A program made the translations under genes and the position numbers. From assembly GCA_017940105.1 (NCBI GenBank), contig JAGAZG010000002.1, positions 1 to 12,816 on the forward strand: 12,816 nucleotides of DNA. Direction: 5' to 3'. The DNA is from Mailhella sp. (GTDB lineage Bacteria > Desulfobacterota > Desulfovibrionia > Desulfovibrionales > Desulfovibrionaceae). Of the stretch, positions 5,888-11,982 are shown piece by piece. Position 1 is the stretch's first letter. Each line of letters begins with the position of its first letter. The notes under the pieces are model-generated. The model had not been told where the DNA came from, made no database searches, and saw nothing but the letters and a program-made list of their open reading frames with translations.

Positions 5888-7263
5888 TTCATAAGTTCCG
5901 AAGCCATGAGCCAGGCATCAATGCGCTCGCCCAGACGCCGTCCGCCGGAATAGTTGAATTCAAAGCCAATGCCTACATAGGCCCCCGGTGCGCTTTTTGC
6001 CAGGTCAGAAACACTGTCGCCGAAAACCGTTCCTCCATGACTGCTGAAGGGGATGATGATCTTTCCTTTCCAGTCATGCGCCTCCATGAACGAAAAGACC
6101 GGCATAGGCATGGTCGCCCACCATGTCGGATAACCTAGCAAAATCACATCGCAGTCGTCCGTGCTTATGTCCCTGTTCAAAGGAGGACGGAATCCGGCGT
6201 TCAAATCCTTTTCGGAAACATCATAGATGTTGCCGCGGTAAGGATTTTTCATGGCGATTTCAAAGAGCGGTGCGCCTAGTTTTTCGCTGATCATCTGAGC
6301 CGCGCGGCGGGTATTGCCGGAATAGGAGAAATAAGCCACCAGAATCCGCGGCGAAGCAGGGGGCTTCAGGCGGAACGGGGCATCCGTAACTACATCGCCT
6401 TCAACGGGCGACGCGTTGCGGCAGATGCGGAACCCAAGGTTGGGATCCGCATCAATGGGATTGGTGGCGGACCGGTAAGCACTGCGCAGATGCTTGCCAA
6501 AATCAATGTAGCTGCCTCCGCGGTTCACGCGGTACGTCCCTGTGGACGGGCCTGCAGGATTGACACGCTGCATTTTATCATAGGAACCGTAATAGTCAAA
6601 AACCCATTCAGAAACATTGCCGTGCGCATGGTGCAGGCCAAAAGCATTGGGCTCGAGCGAATCCACGGCCATGGTCTCTCCACGGTAAAGACTTGGCTGA
6701 ACGCTGGGATCGCGCTGACTGACGTAGTTCTCTTCAATAAGATAAGGATACGTGGCTTCAAAATTGACCTTCTCGCCATGCACCTGGCTTCCGACATGAA
6801 AAACCGTTTTGGTGCCGGCACGAGCAGCGTATTCCCATTCAGCTTCGGTAAGGAGGCGGTAACCGTTGGCCCGGCGGTTCCAGCGCACAGACTCTCCGTC
6901 TATGGCGTAGACCGGATCCAGCCCGCGTTTTTTGCTCAGTGCATTGCAATAGCGCACGGCGTCAAGCCAGGTTACATTTTCCACGGGAAGATTTTCACCC
7001 TTGTGAGTGCTGGGGTTGACCTTCATGACGGCTTCATAATCGCCTTGACGCACTTCACAGGGGTCAACGTAAAAAGAGCTCAGCGTCACGTCATGCTGTT
7101 CTTCGTCCATCTGGCGCTGCCTTTCCGAGACAGGGCTGCCCATGGCAAACGTTCCTCCCTGAAGCAGCAAGAAACCGTCATCCTGCGAGCCAGCCACGGC
7201 CTGGCCAGTTCCGAAAGCCAGTACCAGCGCAAGCAATGCGCACACGCCTAATTTATTATGCAT
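5884..7263 (-). CDS. Secreted fusion: FGE/sulfatase-modifying-factor-like domain plus flavodoxin
   Basis: Counting from ATG 7263, which has GGAG eight bases upstream (GTG 7275 is possible but poorer), the protein has 459 residues. Residues 1-24 are a Sec signal peptide ending AVAG. Residues 30-283 match the FGE-sulfatase fold: the opening GGTFAMGS, then LLTEAEWEYAARAG (137-150), GNVSEW (215-220), RGGSY (248-252) and GFRICR (277-282). The two cysteines that follow RGGS in true formylglycine-generating enzymes are missing; RGGSYIDFGKHLRSAYRS has none. Sulfatase activation is therefore unlikely. Residues 305-455 are a flavodoxin-like domain with FMN-phosphate loop SYSGNT (313-318), GYPTWWATMPMPVF and PFSSHGGT. 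It is probably a periplasmic or surface flavoprotein, with the first domain serving binding or an unknown reaction. It is coupled to the DUF4405 gene. Confidence 0.85.
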   Translation of the reverse strand: MHNKLGVCALLALVLAFGTGQAVAGSQDDGFLLLQGGTFAMGSPVSERQRQMDEEQHDVTLSSFYVDPCEVRQGDYEAVMKVNPSTHKGENLPVENVTWLDAVRYCNALSKKRGLDPVYAIDGESVRWNRRANGYRLLTEAEWEYAARAGTKTVFHVGSQVHGEKVNFEATYPYLIEENYVSQRDPSVQPSLYRGETMAVDSLEPNAFGLHHAHGNVSEWVFDYYGSYDKMQRVNPAGPSTGTYRVNRGGSYIDFGKHLRSAYRSATNPIDADPNLGFRICRNASPVEGDVVTDAPFRLKPPASPRILVAYFSYSGNTRRAAQMISEKLGAPLFEIAMKNPYRGNIYDVSEKDLNAGFRPPLNRDISTDDCDVILLGYPTWWATMPMPVFSFMEAHDWKGKIIIPFSSHGGTVFGDSVSDLAKSAPGAYVGIGFEFNYSGGRRLGERIDAWLMASELMK

Positions 7264-7335
7264 CGCAGTCTCCACATGTGAAAACGAGGTTCAATACAGA
7301 ATGAGGTAATGCTATTTTTCATAGGCGTAACGCCG

Positions 7336-7896
7336 TTATTTCACGCCCAGTTCTTTTGCCCATGCCGCCAGTTCTTCGCTGCCTGCGCGAGAATCAAGCC
7401 GCTTGCCCGGCAGCCACTCAGCGCCTGACGCTGCAGCTGAAAGCAAATCGGCGCTCCCGGCAAAGGGGCTGCTGCCGGAAGTGCAGAACGGTATCACCTT
7501 CTTGCCTTTAAAATCGCACTGTTCCACAAAAGTCTGCACGATGCGCGGCGCAATCCCCCACCATATCGGGTAGCCGATGAATACCGTGCCATACTTGCCC
7601 ATGTCGGGCAGCGGGCCGGCAAGCTTTGGCCTTGACTTGCCGTCCGCCATTTCAATGGAAGAACGGCTCGTTTTGTCATGCCAGTCCAGATCTGCATTGG
7701 TATACGCTTTTTCAGGCGTTATAGCATAAAGGTCTGCGCCGAAAGTCCTGGCCATGGCTTCAGCAACGGCTTTCGTTGTTCCTGTGGCGGAAAAATACGT
7801 CACCAGAATACTGTTTCCGGCAGCCAGGGCAGGACGATTGAACATTGCGCATGCAGACATTGCCCCGAGGCAAAAAAGAAAAGACCTTCGATTCAT
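7336..7896 (-). CDS. Tat-exported flavodoxin
   Basis: A 186-residue single-domain flavodoxin. NRRSFLFCLGAMSACAM at the N-terminus is a twin-arginine signal with likely cleavage near ALAA (23-26). Folded export would allow FMN to be loaded in the cytoplasm first. The FMN-phosphate loop is SATGTT (36-41); later landmarks are GYPIWWG (108-114) and FKGKKVIPFCTSGSS (129-143). It is clearly related to the flavodoxin half of the next protein (GYPxWW, KGKxxIPF), which suggests duplication. The start ATG has AGGAG seven bases upstream. The gene begins 14 bp after the tetR stop, so it is probably co-transcribed. Flavodoxins are usually cytoplasmic one- or two-electron carriers; an exported one needs an external partner, perhaps the DUF4405 membrane protein. 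Confidence 0.88.
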   Translation of the reverse strand: MNRRSFLFCLGAMSACAMFNRPALAAGNSILVTYFSATGTTKAVAEAMARTFGADLYAITPEKAYTNADLDWHDKTSRSSIEMADGKSRPKLAGPLPDMGKYGTVFIGYPIWWGIAPRIVQTFVEQCDFKGKKVIPFCTSGSSPFAGSADLLSAAASGAEWLPGKRLDSRAGSEELAAWAKELGVK

Positions 7897-7910
7897 ACTG
7901 TGCTCCTTGC

Positions 7911-8549
7911 TTATGAATGCCTCTCAGCGCAGCCCAAAAGCCGCGCGAGAAATTTATAGCAAATTTCATGCACCGACTGGTACGAGTAATGCATTCCAGC
8001 CCGTTCCATAGCGTCCTTCTGCTTTTCAGTGACCGCAGTGTAAGGATATATCCCATAGACGAACGGAAAAAACATGTAGAGAAAATCCTGCTTTTCCTGT
8101 TCGTCCATCTCCGGGCAGAACTTATCCAGGAGGGCGTGCACGGCATTCATGGAATTTTTGAATTCCGTCTTGAATGACGTGAGCGTTTCCAGTCGGCTGT
8201 TCTCTTCCATGTCATAAAGATTTTTTGAGAGAAGCTTCAGCAGATCGCCGCGTTTTTCAAGGGATCTTGCGAGTCCGTCCGCAAGCTCTGGCTTTGTCAT
8301 GGAATCATGCTGCCTGAGCAGCGTGTCAAGATCGGCGGTCCACAGGGCGTATTCCCGTTCAAAAAGGGCGAGAAAAATTTCTTCTTTTGTATGAAAGTAA
8401 TTATATATGGATGGCCGTGAAAAAGAAGTTTCTTTTCCTATCTCTTTTAGGGTTATCTGCCTGAAGTTCATTGTCTGGAACAGTTTCTTGCACGCGTCAA
8501 TAATTTCTGTTTTGCGTCCAGCTGCAAACTCCGGGGATACCTTGGGCAT
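7911..8549 (-). CDS. TetR-family transcriptional regulator
   Basis: A 212-residue protein with the TetR N-terminal helix-turn-helix: RKTEIIDACKKLFQ (12-25), then ITLKEIGKETSFSRPSIYNYF (32-52) and the usual TKEEIFLAL. The C-terminal ligand and dimer domain is helical and not specific enough to predict an inducer. TetR proteins are normally dimeric repressors released by a small molecule. It is the first gene of the minus-strand block, 14 bp before the exported flavodoxin. Two 13-bp palindromes with the same half-sites lie just upstream (8574-8586, 8607-8619), so autorepression and control of the whole block are likely. The ribosome site is weak (GCGAGTG region). Confidence 0.9.
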   Translation of the reverse strand: MPKVSPEFAAGRKTEIIDACKKLFQTMNFRQITLKEIGKETSFSRPSIYNYFHTKEEIFLALFEREYALWTADLDTLLRQHDSMTKPELADGLARSLEKRGDLLKLLSKNLYDMEENSRLETLTSFKTEFKNSMNAVHALLDKFCPEMDEQEKQDFLYMFFPFVYGIYPYTAVTEKQKDAMERAGMHYSYQSVHEICYKFLARLLGCAERHS

Positions 8550-8572
8550 ACTATTTCACTCGCTTCTTTATA

Positions 8573-8620
8573 CTGACAATGTGTCAGCTGTATTTTTAAT
8601 TATTCCTGACACCGTGTCAA
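8573..8620 (-). promoter_or_regulatory. tetR operon promoter with two TetR-type operators
   Basis: Two palindromes share half-sites: TGACA-ATG-TGTCA at 8574-8586 (extended by C...G to 8573-8587) and TGACA-CCG-TGTCA at 8607-8619. Their centres are 33 bp apart, about three helical turns. On the minus strand a consensus -35 TTGACA (8620-8615) overlaps the outer palindrome. AAAAAT (8597-8592), 17 bp further on, is an acceptable -10. The inner palindrome lies just after the -10, where a bound repressor would block transcription. The palindromes are certain; the regulator assignment is inferred from adjacency. Confidence 0.7.
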
Positions 8621-8717
8621 GATTTTTGCTCAAAAAAGCCGTCCCCAAAAGCCAGACTCCTGACTGTCTAAACGGTCGCCCTCCAAATGCCTGGAACTTC
8701 ATTTGGGTCATATGCAA
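8621..8717. other. Spacer between the tetR promoter and the purT terminator
   Basis: No gene is seen. A loose inverted repeat CCAAATG...CATTTGG (8684-8707, ten-base gap) is the only structure, and nothing suggests its role. Confidence 0.3.
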
Positions 8718-8742
8718 AACCCCGCCGGTCACCGGCGGGGTT
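8718..8742 (-). terminator. Strong intrinsic terminator downstream of purT
   Basis: AACCCCGCCGG-TCA-CCGGCGGGGTT forms an 11-bp perfect GC-rich stem with a three-base loop. On the minus strand it is followed by a short T run (GGGGTTTTGC). It sits about 85 bp after the purT stop and insulates purT from the tetR operon. Confidence 0.85.
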
Positions 8743-8826
8743 GCATTATAAACTCTGGGATAACAGCTCAGCGCACCAGACGCCGTTTCTTTCTCTCTGC
8801 CTTGCCAGCTATATTCAAAGCTGAAA

Positions 8827-10020
8827 TTACATTTCCACCTTTACCGCATTGGCCGCACGCAGGGCTTTTTCTTTGGCTTCTTCAATAGTTGAACCCAATG
8901 CCAGCGCCACACCCATGCGGCGATGCCCTGAAATTTCCGGCTTTCCAAAAAGAAGCAGCTTCGTATCCGGTTCTTCAAGAGCCTTTTCCACATTATGAAA
9001 AACAGGCTGGCAGGACGATCCTTCAGGCCGTATGACGGCGGACGCCGCCGGTCCATACTGGTGCAAAACGGGAATGGGCAGTCCCAATATTGCGCGGACA
9101 TGCAAAGCAAATTCAGAAAGGTCCTGCGAAATCAACGTCACGAGGCCCGTATCATGCGGACGAGGTGAAACTTCGCTGAAAAAGACCTCGTCGCCCCTGA
9201 TAAACAGTTCCACGCCAAAAATGCCCCAGCCGTTCTGGCTGCCCGCCAGTGCTGAGGTGATGGCATCGGCGATGCGGCGAGCTTCTGCAAGCACAGATGG
9301 CTTCATGGGATGCGGCTGCCAGGACATGCGGTAGTCCCCGTCCTTTTGAAAATGCCCGATCGGCTCGCAGAACGTGACACCGCCGGCGTGGCGAACGGTC
9401 AGCTGGGTGATCTCGTAGTCGAAATCGATGAACTTTTCGACAATAACTCGTCCGCCGCCAGCGCGTCCTCCACTCTGGGCATAGTCCCAGGCAGGATCCA
9501 CATCGTCTTGTTTTCTGATGACGCTCTGTCCATGCCCCGATGAGCTCATGACAGGCTTGACGACGCATGGCATGCCAAGTTCCCTGACTGCGGCGCGGAA
9601 TTCCTCCTCGGTTTCGGCAAAAAGGTATGGCGAGGTCTTCAGGCCGAGCTTTTCGGCTGCAAGACGGCGGATGCCTTCTCTGTTCATGGTCAGGCGCGTC
9701 GCTGTAGCAGTAGGCACCACGCGAAAGCCTTCCGCTTCCAATTCAAGCAGCGTATCCGTAGCTATGGCTTCAATTTCCGGAACAATAAGATCCGGCTTTT
9801 CTTTTTCCACCAGTTCCCGCAGCGCCTTGCCATCAAGCATGGAAATAACATAGCTGCGATGAGCAACCTGCATGGCCGGCGCGTTTGCATAGCGGTCAAC
9901 AGCGATAACTTCAATGCCAAAGCGCATGGCTTCAATGGCGACTTCTTTTCCCAGCTCACCTGAGCCAAGGAGCATAAGGCGCGTACCTGTGGGCGAAAGT
10001 GGTGTGCCAAAACTGATCAT
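8827..10020 (-). CDS. purT: Formate-dependent phosphoribosylglycinamide formyltransferase PurT
   Basis: PurT uses ATP and formate to formylate GAR in de novo purine synthesis, the folate-independent alternative to PurN. The 397 residues match the E. coli enzyme (392) along their whole length: LMLLGSGELGKEVAIEA near 15-31, VPEIEAIATDTL, LTMNREGIRRLAAE, the ATP-grasp block VVKPVMSSSGHGQ (E. coli has GKGQ here), GRAGGGRVIVE, GHFQKDGDYRMSWQPH, FFSEVSPRPHDTGLVTLISQ and the C-terminal LFGKPEI. The start ATG 10020 is preceded by GGAG. It is a cytoplasmic housekeeping enzyme, and dependence on formate suits an anaerobe. It is divergent from ogt and single in its transcription unit. Very secure. Confidence 0.97.
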   Translation of the reverse strand: MISFGTPLSPTGTRLMLLGSGELGKEVAIEAMRFGIEVIAVDRYANAPAMQVAHRSYVISMLDGKALRELVEKEKPDLIVPEIEAIATDTLLELEAEGFRVVPTATATRLTMNREGIRRLAAEKLGLKTSPYLFAETEEEFRAAVRELGMPCVVKPVMSSSGHGQSVIRKQDDVDPAWDYAQSGGRAGGGRVIVEKFIDFDYEITQLTVRHAGGVTFCEPIGHFQKDGDYRMSWQPHPMKPSVLAEARRIADAITSALAGSQNGWGIFGVELFIRGDEVFFSEVSPRPHDTGLVTLISQDLSEFALHVRAILGLPIPVLHQYGPAASAVIRPEGSSCQPVFHNVEKALEEPDTKLLLFGKPEISGHRRMGVALALGSTIEEAKEKALRAANAVKVEM

Positions 10021-10304
10021 GTTATTCTCCGGCGTAAGAGAAAAGCAATATGAGCTTCATACCGCTTTTCAAAATTGAGATGTCGGTGGTGGAGTCAAAA
10101 AATAATTGAACCGGGGTCAACAGACAATGCCTAAGAGGACATAACCACAGCTGGAAATCACCGTCAAGCTTATTTGCTTCAGCTAATCTTCAAAAGCATT
10201 TCAGCCTATGACAAACGCTGTCAAAACGAAGGGCAGACTGCTTGCTTAGTTGCGCATGGTTAAATAACATACCCGCATGAACCGCATAAAATCATGGAGC
10301 AAAG
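10021..10304. promoter_or_regulatory. Divergent purT-ogt intergenic region
   Basis: This 284-bp gap must hold the promoters of both genes. A candidate ogt promoter is TTGCTT (10242-10247), 17 bp, TAACAT (10265-10270). On the minus strand TTGACA (10224-10219) could be a -35, but its -10 is poor. An inverted repeat TGACA-AACGC-TGTCA (10209-10223) has the same half-sites as the tetR operators with a five- instead of three-base spacer. No small gene or RNA is recognised. Confidence 0.4.
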
Positions 10305-10841
10305 ATGATGTATGCAGACAATTATGAATCGCCATTGGGAAGCATGCTGCTTACAGGCGATGAAGAAGGCTTAACAGGCCTGTGTTTTGCAGAAGGAGGC
10401 AGAGACAGCGGTCTTGGACTGAAAAACGGTGCCGTTCCACGCAAAATGGATTACTTTGACCAGGCGAAAAAATGGCTGGACATTTATTTTTCAGGCCGTG
10501 CCCCCGGTTTCTTGCCAAGGATACATTTAGTCGGCTCAGGCTTCAGAAACCGCGTAGGTGAGATCATGTGCGAAATTCCCTTTGGAAAAACGGTTACCTA
10601 TGGGTGGATTGCCCGCCGGATAGCAAACGAGCGCGGCCTTGAAAAAATGTCGGCACAGGCCGTGGGCGGCGCTGTCGGGCACAACCCGATCTGCATCATC
10701 GTGCCTTGTCACCGGGTAGTCGGCACAAACGGAAGTCTGACTGGATATGGCGGAGGAATCATGCGCAAAAAAGCGCTTCTGGAACTGGAGGGAATAGATA
10801 CAGGCACATTTACAATCCCCAGAAAAGGCACCGCACTTTAA
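10305..10841 (+). CDS. ogt: Methylated-DNA--protein-cysteine methyltransferase (Ogt/MGMT type)
   Basis: A suicide DNA-repair protein that moves the methyl group from O6-methylguanine (and O4-methylthymine) to its own cysteine. The 178 residues contain the active site IIVPCHRVVG with Cys135, the preceding GGAVGHNP with Asn127, the DNA-binding region FGKTVTYGWIARRIA (93-107), and GSLTGYGGGIMRKKALLELE (143-162). The usual arginine of RAVGGA, which flips the base out, is Gln119 here (AQAVGGA). That is a subfamily variant rather than an inactivating loss, since Cys and His are kept. The start ATG 10305 has GGAG nearby; ATG 10308 is the alternative. It is a stand-alone gene. Confidence 0.95.
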   Translation: MMYADNYESPLGSMLLTGDEEGLTGLCFAEGGRDSGLGLKNGAVPRKMDYFDQAKKWLDIYFSGRAPGFLPRIHLVGSGFRNRVGEIMCEIPFGKTVTYGWIARRIANERGLEKMSAQAVGGAVGHNPICIIVPCHRVVGTNGSLTGYGGGIMRKKALLELEGIDTGTFTIPRKGTAL

Positions 10842-10860
10842 AAAGCTTATCGCAAAAGAT

Positions 10861-10884
10861 GGCGAATCCGCCGTCTGCTTCGCC
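10861..10884 (-). terminator. Weak hairpin between the converging ogt and radical SAM genes
   Basis: GGCGAA (10861-10866) pairs with TTCGCC (10879-10884) across a 12-base loop. On the minus strand it is followed by ATCTTTTG. It is a marginal terminator for the radical SAM gene, possibly acting in both directions. Confidence 0.3.
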
Positions 10885-10929
10885 TGCATGCACACCGCTC
10901 TTCTGCTCTCCGCGCCAGGACGCCGCTTT

Positions 10930-11982
10930 TCAGGAACAGAACACCTCAAAACGCTTTGGGCAGGCCAGGCACGCCTCCGGAGGGTGCGTGCTTTGAGTGC
11001 CTGCACGAAAAGCCCGGCATTCTGCTCCGGAAAGAATTTCCAGGATGCTTTTTTCCCGGATGCTGCCAAAAGCAACTCGCGTCCGTGCCTGTTCTTCTGC
11101 TGGAACATTGAGATAAACGCAGGGAGAAAGCGTTCCTTCGGCGTCCACATAAACCGTTTTGTGCGCACGCTCGCGGCAGCCGCCCGTCGGTTTTTCCGCA
11201 GGAAGCGAAGAATAAAATTCCCGTCCTGACGCGCGTATACGCTCCCCTGCCTGCCGAAGCATAACGCGCGCGGCCTCAATTTTTTCACGTTGATGCGGCA
11301 AAAAAGCTTCGCTCGCAAGTTCCATGGAGGGAATATAGTCCATGGTGCTGACTACAGCCGCATGCGCGCTCCATTTCTCCATAAGCTCAGGCAGGCAGCG
11401 TATCGCCTGCACCTGGGACGCAAGAAGCATGTAGGCTATATGGATCTCCAGGTGCACCGCTACCCTCTTTTTGCGCACTGCCTGCAAAAGTCTGACGGAC
11501 TTATCAAGCTTTTCAAAGGAAATGCCGGCCCTTGCTGAACCAGTGGCGGAATCTGTTCCGCTGAGGGAAAAAGCAACGACGTCAATGCCGCTCTCCACAA
11601 TTTTTTCCGCCATTCCTTCATCCATGACCATGCCGCATGTCGTTGTAGATACACGGCAGCCTGCGCGGCGCGCCAGCTCTGCAAAATCAAAAAAATGCGG
11701 ATTGAGAAACGGTTCTCCCCAACCCTGCAGATGCACGCGTTCGGCGCAACGCAATGCCGGCCACAGCAATGCATATGTCTCCAGGGACATATCCCTGCTT
11801 TTCCATGACTGCGCATTCACGGTATGCGGACAATATGAACATTTGCCCACGCACCGCGAAGAGACCTCGACCTGCACGCATTCGAGGCTGCGCGGGCGTA
11901 CAAGGTCGCGAAGAGACTCCATTACGCCTGGCTCCGGAAGGCTGGCAAAAACCTTTTTCGCTTCTGCAGAAAGCCTGTTCAC
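10930..11982 (-). CDS. Radical SAM protein with SPASM-like C-terminal cysteines
   Basis: A 350-residue enzyme with the radical SAM cluster motif C44-x3-C48-x2-C51 (RCVGKCSYC) and the SAM-binding GWGEP motif near 87-91. The C-terminus has C269, C288, C322, C338, C341 and C349 around VDAEGTLSPCVYL and PPEACLACPKRFEVFC. This is the layout of SPASM or twitch domains, which bind extra Fe-S clusters in enzymes that modify peptides or small metabolites. The start is GTG 11982, overlapping the stop of the upstream gene (GTGA), with GGAG six bases before it, so the two genes are translationally coupled. The substrate is not deducible and no precursor peptide is seen downstream. The sequence is only broadly similar to known SPASM enzymes. 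Confidence 0.85.
   Translation of the reverse strand: MNRLSAEAKKVFASLPEPGVMESLRDLVRPRSLECVQVEVSSRCVGKCSYCPHTVNAQSWKSRDMSLETYALLWPALRCAERVHLQGWGEPFLNPHFFDFAELARRAGCRVSTTTCGMVMDEGMAEKIVESGIDVVAFSLSGTDSATGSARAGISFEKLDKSVRLLQAVRKKRVAVHLEIHIAYMLLASQVQAIRCLPELMEKWSAHAAVVSTMDYIPSMELASEAFLPHQREKIEAARVMLRQAGERIRASGREFYSSLPAEKPTGGCRERAHKTVYVDAEGTLSPCVYLNVPAEEQARTRVAFGSIREKSILEILSGAECRAFRAGTQSTHPPEACLACPKRFEVFCS

Noticed and set aside
6490..7251. 253-codon plus-strand open frame opposite the FGE-flavodoxin gene, and similarly 3304-4044 opposite DUF362
   Set aside because: Both are mirror frames of well-supported genes and show no recognisable domain.
5884..7263. Diversity-generating retroelement target protein, because such targets can carry FGE-like folds
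   Set aside because: There is no reverse transcriptase, template repeat or variable repeat in the window, and the FGE-like domain is followed by a flavodoxin rather than ending in a variable region.
10305..10841. Alkyltransferase-like (inactive) protein because the usual arginine finger is Gln
   Set aside because: The active-site PCHRV cysteine is intact, whereas alkyltransferase-like proteins have lost it.
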